Below the pieces are notes generated by a model. That model ran no database searches, was not told where the DNA came from, and saw nothing but the letters and a program-made list of their open reading frames with translations. The position numbers and the translations under genes were made by a program. Positions 7,421 through 16,857 of a DNA stretch of 64,000 bases are shown in pieces (positions within the stretch are counted from its first letter, which is position 1; each line of letters begins with the position of its first letter). This DNA comes from Catellatospora paridis (GTDB taxonomy: Bacteria > Actinomycetota > Actinomycetes > Mycobacteriales > Micromonosporaceae). The stretch is taken from positions 465,621 to 529,620 of the forward strand of contig NZ_ML769315.1 in NCBI RefSeq assembly GCF_009720365.1, written 5' to 3'.

Positions 7421-10400
7421 ACGGTGCGGGCGGTGACCCGGCCGCCGGCCAGGATCTGCATCATCACGTCCTGGCTCGCGCCGGAGCGGGTGGCGGGACG
7501 CGGCGTGCGGCCCACCGACTTGGCGACCGCGGGACGGACGCCGCGCCCGGCGGGCCTGCGCCCGCGCCGCCCCGTGGGCCGCCGCCGCACCGCGACGGTC
7601 ACCCAGTGCTGCTCGGCGTCGGCGCCCCACTGCTCCTGGTGGAACCAGTAGCGCTGGCGCCCGCTCGGCGCGGTGCCGACCACCTGCAGCGGTTCCAGCA
7701 CGGTGTCCAGCTGTTCGAAGCTGACCTCGCCGTCGTCACCGGCGCAGCGGGTGAAGGCCTCCTTCAGCGTCCACATCCGCAGCAGCTGCTCACCCTGGTC
7801 GTCGGCCTCCATCAGGCGGGCGTGCTCGGCGGCCGACAGCACGGTCCAGGGCAGCGACGCGCCCTCCCGGCCGGCCGGTTCCAGATCCACCCCGATGTCG
7901 TATGCGTCCGAAACCGCCACCGCGATCGCCGAGTCGGTCTGCGACACGCTCACGTCGATGCCGAGCAGCGGCCCGGAGACGGTGAGCTTGCCGAATCCTC
8001 CGTAGTGCAGGCTCCAGTTGCGCGGCGCGACCTCGCCGTGCCACTCGATCGACAGGATCATGCGGACCAGTGCCCGGGTGACGATGAAGGAGCTGCGGCG
8101 CTCGCTCGAGCGCATGCTCTCGGCCTCGGCGCGCTCGGCCGCGCTGAGGAACTGCGCCAGGTCCTTCTCCCGGCGCCGGCACGCGGCCAGCGCGAACAGC
8201 GAGACCGCCACGCCCGCCGGCCGCCGCCGCCGCGGTGCGGGGGTGGCTCGCAGCTCGGTGAGCAGGGCCCGGGCCGCGGCCCGGGAACCGGCCCGGGGAC
8301 CGGACGCGCAGGGCGTGGGCCGGGTCCGGCGCGGTGCCGCGGGCAGCGGCTCGCACACCTGCCGGGCCGGGTTGCCGGTCCAGTCCTCGCCGTCGGGGAT
8401 CTGCTCGCCCTTCATCAGGAACGAGTGCGCGCCGACCACCGCGTCCTCGCCGACGGTGACGCCGTAGTGCACGAACGCCTTGACGCCGAGAGTGGCGCCG
8501 GAGCCGATGACGGTCGGCTCGGACCGGAACATGCCGTCCTCCTGGGAGTGGCACTGGATCACCACGCCGGAGTTGAGGCAGGCGTCGTCGCCGATGGTCA
8601 TCATGGTCCGTTCGGACATGTAGGCGCCGTCGTCGTACACCCGCTTGCCCATCTTGACGCCCAGCAGCCGCCACATGATCGGCCGGAACGGGGTGCCCGC
8701 GAACGGGACCGGCGCCTCCAGCTTCCACAGCCGCTCGTGCCACCAGTAGTACGGGTCGTAGATGGAGCAGCGTCGTGGGCGCAGCCGCCGGAATCCGCCG
8801 ACCAGCCGCTCCACCAGCACGCTGTAGCACAGCTGGAACACCAGCATGACCACCATCGCGGCCGGGATGACCAGCACGCTCCACTCGGAGTAGTTGTCCA
8901 GCGCGGCGGCGAGCACCACCAGGCCGACGGCCGCCGACAGCCAGCTCACGAACAGGAACCAGGCCATCGAGCGCAGGTTGTACCGGTTCTTCATGGTCAG
9001 CGCGCGGCGCAGCGCGTCACCGGTGGGCGCCTCGCAGCCGGCCTCCCGGGCCACGACCCGGGCGATCGGGAACGACGGCGAGCCGAGCAGGCCGCTGTCG
9101 TAGCGGATCGGGCCGTCGGTGGGCACCGTCGCCTTGGTCGCGTAGAGCACGTTCTGGCCGACGGCGTGGTCGGCCGGGAAGGTGACGTCGTTGCCGACGA
9201 AGGAGCGTGCGCCGATGGCGACCCGCGACATCTTGAACGAGGTGGGCGAGTAGTCGGCGTTCACCATGGACAGGCCGTCGGACACCATGGTGCCGGTGCC
9301 GATGGTGCACAGGAACGGCGAGTCGAACCGGAACTCGATGCCGAAGTTGGACCCGGTCTGCACGACCTGCTGCAGGTCGACGCCGATCCAGCGCAGGTAG
9401 TTCACGACGTACGAGCTGTCGCCGAACAGGCGCATGAACAGCGCGGAGTTGGTCATGCCGGAGATCGTCGAGGCGAGCCAGTACCGGAAGCTGTAGAGCG
9501 GGTAGACCGTGTCCGGCTTCCAGAGCAGGTTGAGCAGGCGCGGGATGACCACGATGGAGGCCAGGCCGGTCAGCAGCGCGATCACGAAGAGCACCGCCGA
9601 GGCCAGCACCAGGTCCAGGTAGATCATGCTGCTGATGGTGAACGGCTTGCGGTCGACCAGGCCGCGCAGCATCGGCACCTGGGTGACCAGCGCGACCAGC
9701 GCGCCGAACACCAGCGGGCCGCGGGTGAGCACCTGGTTGGCGATCTTGACGCCGGAGTAGACCGTCTTGCGCAGCCAGCCGCAGCTGCGGGCGGGGACCG
9801 CCGGCAGTCCGGGGTGGCCGGGCTGGGCGGGCATGCCCTGCCAGCTCTCCCCGGCCGGCACCACGTAGCCGGGGGGCAAGGTCGAGGAGTGCCCGAGCCG
9901 CGCGCCGTCGCCGATGGTGGAGTTGATGTCCAGCGCGGTGTGCTCGCCGACGATCACGTCGCTGCCGATGGTGATCCGGCCGGTCTGGATGTAGCCGGAC
10001 TGGGCGCGGTAGCCCATGAAGTAGCAGTCCTTGCGGATGACGGTGTTGTCGCCGATCGTCAGCAGGTCGGTGCAGATCGGCATGACCGGCGACAGGATCA
10101 CCACGTTGCGGCCGATCCTCGCACCGAGCAGGCGCAGGTACCACGGGTACAGCGGGGTGCCGTAGAACATCAGCAGGCGGCTGGCGCCCATGCACATGCG
10201 CACGTACCAGAAGCGCAGGTATTTCAGCCCCCACAGGGGTATCTCCTGCTCCTTCCACCGCCCGATGAGCAGCCATTTCATCGCGATCGGGTAGATGGTC
10301 AGGATCAGGAAGCCGGTGATGCTGAACGCCGCCGAGCGCAGGTACAGGTCGAGGTAGCCGTTGGCGGCGGCCATGAAGCGGAACGCGAAGATGAGCAGGA

Positions 10401-12426
10401 AGCCGCCCATCACCGCGGAGCCCAGCCCCATCAGCAGCTGCGCGGCTCCGCACGCCCAGTACTGCAGCGAGCTCGCCCGGCGGGCCACCCGGCCCGGGAC
10501 GGGCGCGGTGCGCGGGCGCACCTCCTCGGCGACCGGGGCGACCGCGGCGGCCAGCGCCCGTACCGTCGGGTACACGTACACGTCGCGCATGGACACCGAG
10601 GGCAGGTCGGCGCGCTGCCGCACCCGGGCGCAGAACCGTGCCATGAGCAGCGAGTCCGCGCCCACCTCCTCGAAGAAGTGGCTCTCCACGCCGACCCGGT
10701 CCACCCGGACGATCTCGGCCAGCACCTCGGCGTACCCCTGCTCGACCGGGGTGGCGGCTTCGGCCTCGGTGGGCGGGGCGGCCAGCCGGCGGTTGCTCGG
10801 CGGCGGCAGGCTCTTGCGGTCGGCCTTGTCGCTGGGCAGCATCGGGATCGCGTCGAGCTGCTCCAGGTACGACGGGATCATGTATCCCGGCAGCCGTTCG
10901 CGCAGCCACGCGTAGATCTGCTGGCGGTCCAGCGCGACGGTGTCGTTGCGCAGGCTGTAGTAGCCGACCAGCTCGGTCACGCCCGGTTCGGGGCTGTGCG
11001 TGTCGACGACGGCCTGGGCGATGCCGGGCACCTGCAGCAGCACCGACTCGATCTCGGTCAGCTCGATGCGGTAGCCGCGGATCTTCACCTGGGTGTCGAT
11101 GCGACCGAGGTATTCGATCTCGCCGGCTTCGTTGACCCGGCCCAGGTCACCGGTGCGGTAGATACGCCCGGACGGGTTGTTGGCGATGTTCAGGAAGTCG
11201 GGGATGAAGGCGCGTTCGGTCTGGTCGTCGCGGTTGACGTAGCCGACGGCCAGGCCGACGCCCGCGATGCCGATCTCACCCAGCTCGCCCGGGGGCAGGG
11301 CGCGGGGGGAGTCGGGGTCGAGGATGACCGTGGCGTACGTCGGCAGCGGCAGGCCCAGCGTGATCGGCTTGTCCGGGTGCACCGGCGTCCAGGTCGCGGT
11401 GACGGTCGCCTCGGTGGGCCCGTACACGTTGAGGAAGCGGCGGTTCGGGCGGTGCCAGCGGGTGACCAGGTCCTGCGGGCAGGCCTCGCCGGAGACCAGC
11501 AGGAAGCGCAGCTCGGGCAGGTCCTCGTCGAGTGTGGCCAGCAGCGTCGGCACGCAGCACATCGCGGTGACCTCACGCGCGGTGAGGAACTCCCACAGGT
11601 CCCGGCCGAGCAGGCCGGCCCCGCCGGGTTTGGGCACCAGGGTCGCGCCGACCATCCAGGACACCCAGATCTCCTCGACCGAGAAGTCGAAGGCGATGGT
11701 CATGCCCTGGTACATCCGGTCCTCCGGGCGCACCCCGTAGAGCTCGGCGGCGACCCGGACGAAGTTCACGATGGCGGCGTGCTCGACGGCGACGCCCTTG
11801 GGCCGGCCGGTGGACCCGGAGGTGTAGATGATGTACGCCAGCTCGTCGACGGGCTCGCCGCGTTCCTCGACGGCCAGCCGGTCCTCGGCGGCGGCCGCCA
11901 GCTCCGCGGTGATCTCGTCGAGGCAGAGCACCTCGGCCTCGGTGATCTCGGCCAGGTGCGCGCGCAGGTGCGACATCGACAGCACCAGCCGCGCCCCGGA
12001 GTCGCCGACGATGTAGGCCAGCCGGTCGGCGGGGAAGCCGGTGTCCAGCGGCACGTACGCGGCGTGGATCTTCCCGATGGCGAGCATGCCGACGTACGAC
12101 TGCACGGGCTGGTCGAACAGCAGCGCGATGCGATCGCCGGGCCGGGCCCCGCGGCTGATCAGGTGCCGGGCGAGCTGGTTGGCGCGCGCGTCGACCTGGT
12201 CGTAGGTGAGCGCTTCCTCCCCGGTGTCCACGGCGAGCTGCTCGCCCCGGCCGTACCGGCGCAACCGGTCGCACTGCTGCTCGAACAGCTGCGGCAACCG
12301 CTCCCCCGGCTGCCAGCGCGGCTCGTGCGCGTAGCCAGGGCAGGTCAGCACCAGACCGCCGTTGCGACCGGGTTCGACGTCAGGGAACTCGGGAAGATCA
12401 TTGACATCGAGGACGCGTGTGCTCAT
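7384..12426 (-). CDS. Pls-type membrane NRPS (A-PCP-6TM with three tandem domains) fused to a C-terminal phosphopantetheinyl transferase
   Basis: 1,680 residues. Order of parts: adenylation domain (about 45-545; YTSGSTGRPKG 201-211, FDFSVEE 246-252, NVYGPTEAT 333-341, GYRIEL 451-456, SDKADR 532-537); carrier domain (560-635, Ser592 in GADSLLM); six hydrophobic segments as pairs near 658-722, 900-960 and 1155-1205; three soluble hexapeptide-repeat domains between and after them; then a segment (about 1425-1612) with Sfp-type PPTase motifs GVDLEP and WTLKEAFTR; finally an Arg/Gly-rich tail. The A-PCP-6TM-triple-domain plan is that of epsilon-poly-L-lysine synthetase (Pls), roughly 1,300 residues; the PPTase is extra and could self-activate the carrier. 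ATG 12426 has GGAGGGAG upstream. The dat gene just upstream suggests diaminobutyrate as monomer (inference). Confidence 0.9.
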   Translation of the reverse strand: MSTRVLDVNDLPEFPDVEPGRNGGLVLTCPGYAHEPRWQPGERLPQLFEQQCDRLRRYGRGEQLAVDTGEEALTYDQVDARANQLARHLISRGARPGDRIALLFDQPVQSYVGMLAIGKIHAAYVPLDTGFPADRLAYIVGDSGARLVLSMSHLRAHLAEITEAEVLCLDEITAELAAAAEDRLAVEERGEPVDELAYIIYTSGSTGRPKGVAVEHAAIVNFVRVAAELYGVRPEDRMYQGMTIAFDFSVEEIWVSWMVGATLVPKPGGAGLLGRDLWEFLTAREVTAMCCVPTLLATLDEDLPELRFLLVSGEACPQDLVTRWHRPNRRFLNVYGPTEATVTATWTPVHPDKPITLGLPLPTYATVILDPDSPRALPPGELGEIGIAGVGLAVGYVNRDDQTERAFIPDFLNIANNPSGRIYRTGDLGRVNEAGEIEYLGRIDTQVKIRGYRIELTEIESVLLQVPGIAQAVVDTHSPEPGVTELVGYYSLRNDTVALDRQQIYAWLRERLPGYMIPSYLEQLDAIPMLPSDKADRKSLPPPSNRRLAAPPTEAEAATPVEQGYAEVLAEIVRVDRVGVESHFFEEVGADSLLMARFCARVRQRADLPSVSMRDVYVYPTVRALAAAVAPVAEEVRPRTAPVPGRVARRASSLQYWACGAAQLLMGLGSAVMGGFLLIFAFRFMAAANGYLDLYLRSAAFSITGFLILTIYPIAMKWLLIGRWKEQEIPLWGLKYLRFWYVRMCMGASRLLMFYGTPLYPWYLRLLGARIGRNVVILSPVMPICTDLLTIGDNTVIRKDCYFMGYRAQSGYIQTGRITIGSDVIVGEHTALDINSTIGDGARLGHSSTLPPGYVVPAGESWQGMPAQPGHPGLPAVPARSCGWLRKTVYSGVKIANQVLTRGPLVFGALVALVTQVPMLRGLVDRKPFTISSMIYLDLVLASAVLFVIALLTGLASIVVIPRLLNLLWKPDTVYPLYSFRYWLASTISGMTNSALFMRLFGDSSYVVNYLRWIGVDLQQVVQTGSNFGIEFRFDSPFLCTIGTGTMVSDGLSMVNADYSPTSFKMSRVAIGARSFVGNDVTFPADHAVGQNVLYATKATVPTDGPIRYDSGLLGSPSFPIARVVAREAGCEAPTGDALRRALTMKNRYNLRSMAWFLFVSWLSAAVGLVVLAAALDNYSEWSVLVIPAAMVVMLVFQLCYSVLVERLVGGFRRLRPRRCSIYDPYYWWHERLWKLEAPVPFAGTPFRPIMWRLLGVKMGKRVYDDGAYMSERTMMTIGDDACLNSGVVIQCHSQEDGMFRSEPTVIGSGATLGVKAFVHYGVTVGEDAVVGAHSFLMKGEQIPDGEDWTGNPARQVCEPLPAAPRRTRPTPCASGPRAGSRAAARALLTELRATPAPRRRRPAGVAVSLFALAACRRREKDLAQFLSAAERAEAESMRSSERRSSFIVTRALVRMILSIEWHGEVAPRNWSLHYGGFGKLTVSGPLLGIDVSVSQTDSAIAVAVSDAYDIGVDLEPAGREGASLPWTVLSAAEHARLMEADDQGEQLLRMWTLKEAFTRCAGDDGEVSFEQLDTVLEPLQVVGTAPSGRQRYWFHQEQWGADAEQHWVTVAVRRRPTGRRGRRPAGRGVRPAVAKSVGRTPRPATRSGASQDVMMQILAGGRVTARTVASPNNASGGDA

Positions 12427-12519
12427 GGGCTTCTCCCTCCGCGGACGACATGGACGGCTGAGTGAACGGGTGGCCCGCCAGGGGCGGGAGGACCGCGTTC
12501 GGTGAAGGCGGCTGCTGAT

Positions 12520-12548
12520 CCGGCGCGCCGTGGCAGGCGGCGCGCCGG
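12520..12548 (-). promoter_or_regulatory. Hairpin in the dat-nrps intergenic region
   Basis: Perfect 10-bp arms CCGGCGCGCC and GGCGCGCCGG around a 9-nt loop, between the dat stop and the NRPS start. It could attenuate read-through and set the dat:NRPS ratio, or stabilise mRNA ends. No T-run follows. Confidence 0.5.
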
Positions 12549-12589
12549 TCAGCCGCATTCGGTCGGGGCGCCTCTCGGCGCGCCGGTGC

Positions 12590-14011
12590 TCAGCCCATGC
12601 CGTCCGCTCCCGCGCGTGCGCTCGCCGGCTCGTCCGCCTCGGCGCCCGGGCGGCACGACTCCTCGATGGCGTCGATGACGATGCCGCAGGCGATGTCGAC
12701 GACCTCGGCGGTCACGTTCAGCGGCGGCAGGATCCGGATGACGCAGTCGTCGCGCCCGCCGAGTTCGACGATCAGACCGCGGCGCAGGGCACGGGCCTGC
12801 ACCTGACGGGCCAGCTGCCCGGCCGAGCGCCCGTCGCCGGGGTCGGCCAGCTCCACGCCCCACATCAGGCCTCGGCCGCGCACCTCGCGCACCACCGGGT
12901 GGCCTTGCAGTTCGGCGAAGCGGTCGGCCACCTGCGCCCCGCGCTCGCGCACGTTGGCCAGGATCTGGTCGCGGTGCAGGATCCGGACCGCCTCCGCCCC
13001 CGCGGCGAAGGCGAGCTGGTTGCCCCGGAAGGTGCCGGTGTGCGCGCCGGGCTGCCAGACGTCCAGCCGCTCGTCGTACATGATCAGCGCGACGGGCGTG
13101 CCGATGCCGGACAGCGCCTTCGACGCGACGATCACGTCGGGCTCGATGTCGTACTGCTCGAACGCGAACCAGGTGCCGGTGCGGCCGCACCCGGTCTGCA
13201 CCTCGTCGACGATCAGCGGGATGTCCAGCGACCGGGTCAGCGCCCGCACCCGCCGGACGAAGTCACGCGTGGCCGGGATGACCCCGCCCTCGCCCTGCAC
13301 CAGCTCCAGGATGACCGCGGCGGGACGCGCGACGCCGCCGTTCGGGTCGAGCAGCGACTTCTCCAGCAGCCCGGCGCAGTTGGTCTCGCAGCTGTCCGGT
13401 CGCAGACCCAGCGGGCAGCGGCCGCAGTACGAGTACGGGAAGAAGTGCACGCCCGGCATGCCGTTGGCGATCGGGCGCTTCTGCGAGACCAGCCCGGACA
13501 TGGCCATCGCGGCGGAGCTGCCGCCGTGGTAGCCGCCCTGGAACGAGACGATGTCGCCGCGGCCGGTGGCGGTCTTGCACAGCTTGATCGCGGCCTCGAT
13601 GGCGTTGGCTCCGGTCGGGCCGCAGAAGTGCACGCGCATGCGTTCACGCAGGCCAGGGGCCAACATTGACAGCTGGGCCTCGATGAACTCGTCCTTGGCG
13701 GGGGTCGGGAAGTCCAGCGCGTGGGTCAGCCGGCCCAGCTGGGACGTGACCACCCGCACCAGCTCGGGGTGGTTGTGGCCGAGTGACAGCACGCCCGCGC
13801 CGGTCAGGAAGTCGATGAACACATTGCCGTCGACATCGCGCACGAAGCTGCCGGAACCCTCGGCGATGGCGATCGGGATGTTGCGGGGATAGGTACGCGC
13901 GTTGGACTCGCGGCGCTGCTGGCGCTCCAGCAGCTCGGCCGAACGTGGTCCGGGCAGGTCGCAGTGGACGGACGGCCCGGTCAATGCGTCAGGCTCGCTG
14001 AGCATCGTCAT
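12590..14011 (-). CDS. dat: Diaminobutyrate--2-oxoglutarate aminotransferase (class III, PLP)
   Basis: A 473-residue class III aminotransferase. The [18 protein letters not shown] opening, [16 protein letters not shown], the tryptic-like cysteine stretch [17 protein letters not shown] and the PLP lysine in [12 protein letters not shown] are typical of L-2,4-diaminobutyrate transaminases (Dat/EctB/RhbA group), which make L-Dab from aspartate-4-semialdehyde and glutamate. No ectA or ectC is nearby, arguing against ectoine synthesis. It lies 163 bp upstream of the Pls-type NRPS on the same strand, so it most likely supplies Dab monomer for that enzyme. The ATG start is preceded by a GAGGAG-type site (TGAGGAGAACC). 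Confidence 0.88.
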   Translation of the reverse strand: MTMLSEPDALTGPSVHCDLPGPRSAELLERQQRRESNARTYPRNIPIAIAEGSGSFVRDVDGNVFIDFLTGAGVLSLGHNHPELVRVVTSQLGRLTHALDFPTPAKDEFIEAQLSMLAPGLRERMRVHFCGPTGANAIEAAIKLCKTATGRGDIVSFQGGYHGGSSAAMAMSGLVSQKRPIANGMPGVHFFPYSYCGRCPLGLRPDSCETNCAGLLEKSLLDPNGGVARPAAVILELVQGEGGVIPATRDFVRRVRALTRSLDIPLIVDEVQTGCGRTGTWFAFEQYDIEPDVIVASKALSGIGTPVALIMYDERLDVWQPGAHTGTFRGNQLAFAAGAEAVRILHRDQILANVRERGAQVADRFAELQGHPVVREVRGRGLMWGVELADPGDGRSAGQLARQVQARALRRGLIVELGGRDDCVIRILPPLNVTAEVVDIACGIVIDAIEESCRPGAEADEPASARAGADGMG

Positions 14012-14332
14012 TGGTTCTCCTCAGGCGGGACACGGTGGCGCCGGGAGGCATCCACCTGGACGAGCGGCCCACACACTCCGCCTGGATGGAGGAGCGCGGT
14101 GCCATAACGATTACCAAATGAAATCGTTAGCTCACCCTCCGTGATGCTACCGATCGGCTGATCGCTTGCTCCGGATTTCAGAAGGTTCGTCCGGTCTGCT
14201 ATGGACCGAACGACGGAATCCGGTCCGGACGCCTGCGCGAGGCTGCGCGAAACTGGTATACGAATAGGCAGGTCAACAGGCCTGCAAGCGGCGTGTCGGG
14301 CCCGGCGTGGCGGACCCCACTAACATGCGCGT
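14012..14332. promoter_or_regulatory. Divergent dat / lprG promoter region
   Basis: A 321-bp gap with an unusually AT-rich core (about 14100-14180) for this chromosome. It holds the 25-bp inverted repeat annotated separately and must contain the promoters for leftward dat and rightward lprG. TGGTATACGAATAGG just before lprG could be its -10 region. No gene is seen. Confidence 0.55.
14105..14129. promoter_or_regulatory. Putative operator upstream of dat-nrps
   Basis: A perfect inverted repeat TAACGATT / AATCGTTA with 8-bp arms and a 9-nt AT-rich spacer, in the AT-rich stretch about 95 bp upstream of the dat start. The size and symmetry suit a dimeric repressor. The protein is unknown and no regulator gene adjoins it; the spacing does not match the IdeR iron box. 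Confidence 0.5.
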
Positions 14333-15031
14333 ATGTCCCGCACCTCGTACGCGCTCGCCGCGCTCGCCGCAACGGCCCTCACCCTCACCGGGTGCACCTC
14401 CACAGCGGACGACAAGACGCCGCCCGCCGACCTGCCCGCCGCGCAGACCCTGCTGGTCGACGGGGCCAAGGCGATGGCCGAGGTCAAGTCCGCGCACTTC
14501 GTCATCGACGTCAACGGCAAGATCAGCGGTCTCAGCCTCAAGCGCGCCGAGGGCGACCTCACCCAGGCGGGCTCCGCACAGGGCACCGCCTCCATCGAGC
14601 AGTTCGGCCAGGCGATCGAGGCGCAGTTCGTCATCGTCGGCTCCGACCTCTGGCTGAAGGCCGCCACCGGCGGCTTCCAGAAGTTGCCGCTCGCCGCCGC
14701 GGCCACCGTGTACGACCCCTCGGCCATCCTCGACCCGAACCGCGGCGTCGCGAAGCTGCTCAGCAGCGTCAAGACGGCCACCACCCAGGCCAAGGAGACG
14801 GTGGACGGCAAGGAGACGTACAAAATCCAGGTCGAGCCGGACCCGGTCGCGCTGGCCGCGCTGATCCCCGGCGTCGGCACCGGCGTCACCGGGCACGTCT
14901 GGCTCGACGCCACCAGCAAGCAGCTGGTCAAGGGCGAGTTCAACATCCCCGCCAAGGGCAGCGACCCGGCCGGCACGGTCACCGTGACCTTCACCAAGTA
15001 CAACGACCCGGTGACGATCAGTGCGCCCTGA
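14333..15031 (+). CDS. lprG: LppX/LprA/LprF/LprG-family lipoprotein
   Basis: 232 residues with a lipoprotein signal: basic start, hydrophobic stretch and the lipobox LTGC (Cys about residue 21). The remainder matches the LprG-like lipid-binding fold ([20 protein letters not shown] at its start, TGHVWLDA later). In mycobacteria LprG carries triacylated lipids across the envelope and is co-transcribed with the P55 MFS pump. The same arrangement occurs here: the next gene overlaps by 11 nt and is an MFS exporter. Divergent from dat. Confidence 0.87.
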   Translation: MSRTSYALAALAATALTLTGCTSTADDKTPPADLPAAQTLLVDGAKAMAEVKSAHFVIDVNGKISGLSLKRAEGDLTQAGSAQGTASIEQFGQAIEAQFVIVGSDLWLKAATGGFQKLPLAAAATVYDPSAILDPNRGVAKLLSSVKTATTQAKETVDGKETYKIQVEPDPVALAALIPGVGTGVTGHVWLDATSKQLVKGEFNIPAKGSDPAGTVTVTFTKYNDPVTISAP

Positions 15032-16610
15032 TCACGACGCCACGGGCGGCGGGGCGGCCCTCGGCAAGCACCGCCTCGCCGTCGGCATGGGCGGCCTCGC
15101 GGTGCTGCTCGGCGCGCTCGACGCGTACGTGCTGGTCTCGGTGCTGATCGACATCGTCAACGACCTCGGCATCCCGATCAACCACCTGGAACGGGCCACC
15201 CCGCTGGTCACCGGCTACCTGCTCGGCTACGTCGCGGCGATGCCGCTGCTGGGCAGCCTGTCCGACCGGTACGGCCGCCGGGTCCTGATCCTCGCCTGCC
15301 TGGCCGCGTTCGCGGTCGGCTCCGTGGTCACCGCCACCGCGACCGACCTGGTCCCGCTGGTCGCCGGGCGGGCGCTACAGGGCATGGCCGGCGGCGCGCT
15401 GCTGCCGGTGACCATGGCGCTGATCGCCGACCTGTTCCCGCCCGCCACCCGGCCCGCCGCCCTCGGCTGGGTCGGCGCGGCACAGGAGCTGGGCGCGGTG
15501 CTCGGCCCGCTGTTCGGCGCGGGTGTGGCGCTCTGGATCGGCTGGCGCGGCATCTTCTGGATCAACATCCCGCTGGCCGTGCTCATCGGCGTCGCGGTCT
15601 GGCTGCTGGTGCCGCCGCACCGCCCCGACCCCACCGCTCCCCCGCGCCGCGTCGACGTCGTCGGCGGGCTGCTGCTCGCCCTCGTCCTCGGCCTGTGCGT
15701 CATCGGCCTGTACAACCCCGACCCGGCGCACGCCGTGCTGCCGAGCTGGGGACCCGCGGTGCTCGGCGCGGCCGCCGTCGCCTTGGTCGCGTTCGTCGGC
15801 TGGGAGTGGCGCGCGCGCACCCGCCTGCTCGACCCGGCCGGCGTCGCCATGGGACCGCTGCTGGCCACCCTGGCCGCCAGCGCCTGCGCGGGGGCCGCGC
15901 TCATGGTCACCCTGGTGAACGTGGAGCTGGTCGGGCACACCCTGCTCCGGCTGGACAGCCTGGACAGCACGCTGCTGCTGACCCGGTTCCTGGTCGCGCT
16001 GCCGGTCGGCGCGGTGCTCGGCGGGCTGCTGCTGCGCCGCCTCAGCGAACGCCTGCTCACCGTCGTCGGCCTGGCCGGCTCCGCCGGGGCGTACCTGCTG
16101 ATCGCCGGCTGGCCCGCCGACCTGGTCGCCGCCCGGCACGAACTCGGCCCGGTCAGCCTGCCCCGGCTCGACACCGACCTGGTGCTGGCCGGACTCGGGC
16201 TCGGCCTGGTCATCGCCCCGCTGTCGGCACTCGTGCTGCGCATCGTGCCGGCCGTCCAGCACGGCGTCGCCTCCGCCGCGGTGGTGGTCGCCCGGATGAT
16301 GGGCATGCTGCTCGGCGTCGCCGCGCTGACCGCCTGGGGCCTGCACCGCTTCCAGGAGTTCACCAAGGACCTGCCCACGCCGCTGCCGTTCGGCATGACC
16401 GAGGACGAGTTCCGGCGCGCGCTGGCGGCCTACCAGACCGCCCTCGATGGCGCGCTGCGCGCCGAGTACCGCGAGATCTTCCTCGGCACCGCCGCGATCT
16501 GCCTGCTCGGCGCCCTCGCCGCCCTCGGCATGCGCACCCGCCGCGACCCGGCCACACCCCCCACCGACCCCGCCCCCGCCCCAGCCGAGCCAGCCCTCAA
16601 CAAAGCGTGA
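15021..16610 (+). CDS. MFS drug/lipid exporter, P55-like (DHA2-type)
   Basis: 529 residues with about 14 hydrophobic segments. The MFS signatures [13 protein letters not shown] (loop 2-3) and [14 protein letters not shown]-type motif C are recognisable ([16 protein letters not shown]). GTG start at 15021 overlaps the end of lprG, so the two are translationally coupled. The pair matches the mycobacterial lprG-Rv1410c (P55) operon, which exports lipids and some drugs. Its closeness to the NRPS pair leaves open a role in product export, but the lprG-P55 pairing alone explains it. Confidence 0.87.
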   Translation: MRPDHDATGGGAALGKHRLAVGMGGLAVLLGALDAYVLVSVLIDIVNDLGIPINHLERATPLVTGYLLGYVAAMPLLGSLSDRYGRRVLILACLAAFAVGSVVTATATDLVPLVAGRALQGMAGGALLPVTMALIADLFPPATRPAALGWVGAAQELGAVLGPLFGAGVALWIGWRGIFWINIPLAVLIGVAVWLLVPPHRPDPTAPPRRVDVVGGLLLALVLGLCVIGLYNPDPAHAVLPSWGPAVLGAAAVALVAFVGWEWRARTRLLDPAGVAMGPLLATLAASACAGAALMVTLVNVELVGHTLLRLDSLDSTLLLTRFLVALPVGAVLGGLLLRRLSERLLTVVGLAGSAGAYLLIAGWPADLVAARHELGPVSLPRLDTDLVLAGLGLGLVIAPLSALVLRIVPAVQHGVASAAVVVARMMGMLLGVAALTAWGLHRFQEFTKDLPTPLPFGMTEDEFRRALAAYQTALDGALRAEYREIFLGTAAICLLGALAALGMRTRRDPATPPTDPAPAPAEPALNKA

Positions 16611-16675
16611 CCCCCACGCTCACCGTCCCCCCGCACGCCGCACGCCCCGCTCCGCGCTCCCCGCGCTGCATGCGA

Positions 16676-16722
16676 AGGAAGGGCACCTTCTTAACGCTTA
16701 GCGTTAAGAAGGTGCCCTTCCT
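16676..16722. repeat. Palindromic element family C, copy C1 (perfect 47-nt hairpin)
   Basis: Perfect 23-bp arms (AGGAAGGGCACCTTCTTAAC followed by GCT, and its complement) around one unpaired base. Related copies lie at 53737-53793 and 61011-61058. Followed 26 bp later by element D1. It could also terminate the MFS gene. Confidence 0.85.
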
Positions 16723-16748
16723 AACTCCCGTGGGCCCGCGTCGCGGCG

Positions 16749-16813
16749 GAGATCGCCGTTTGGTGTCAGAAACCGAGGTCTGACCGTAAGTTTCGACACC
16801 GAACAGCGATCTC
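16749..16813. repeat. Palindromic element family D, copy D1
   Basis: A 65-bp palindrome with GAGATCGC/GCGATCTC ends, and GTTTgGTGTC matched to GACACCGAAC. A close copy lies at 33913-33979 and a left half at 61095-61132. Non-coding. Confidence 0.82.
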
Positions 16814-16857
16814 GCGCATCCGACGGCAGGCGCGGCGCGGCTCAGTGGGTGCCCGGG

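Noticed and set aside
7606-12465. A 1,619-codon open frame antisense to the NRPS gene
   Set aside because: It is the mirror of a high-GC third-position bias. The translation is rich in H/Q/R/G/D without any domain, and the opposite strand encodes a clear multi-domain protein.
12590-14011. Ectoine biosynthesis (EctB)
   Set aside because: The aminotransferase fits EctB chemistry, but ectA and ectC are absent and a Dab-using NRPS is adjacent.
14105-14129. Zur or IdeR box at the dat promoter
   Set aside because: The 8-bp arms with 9-nt spacer do not match either consensus; left as an unassigned operator.
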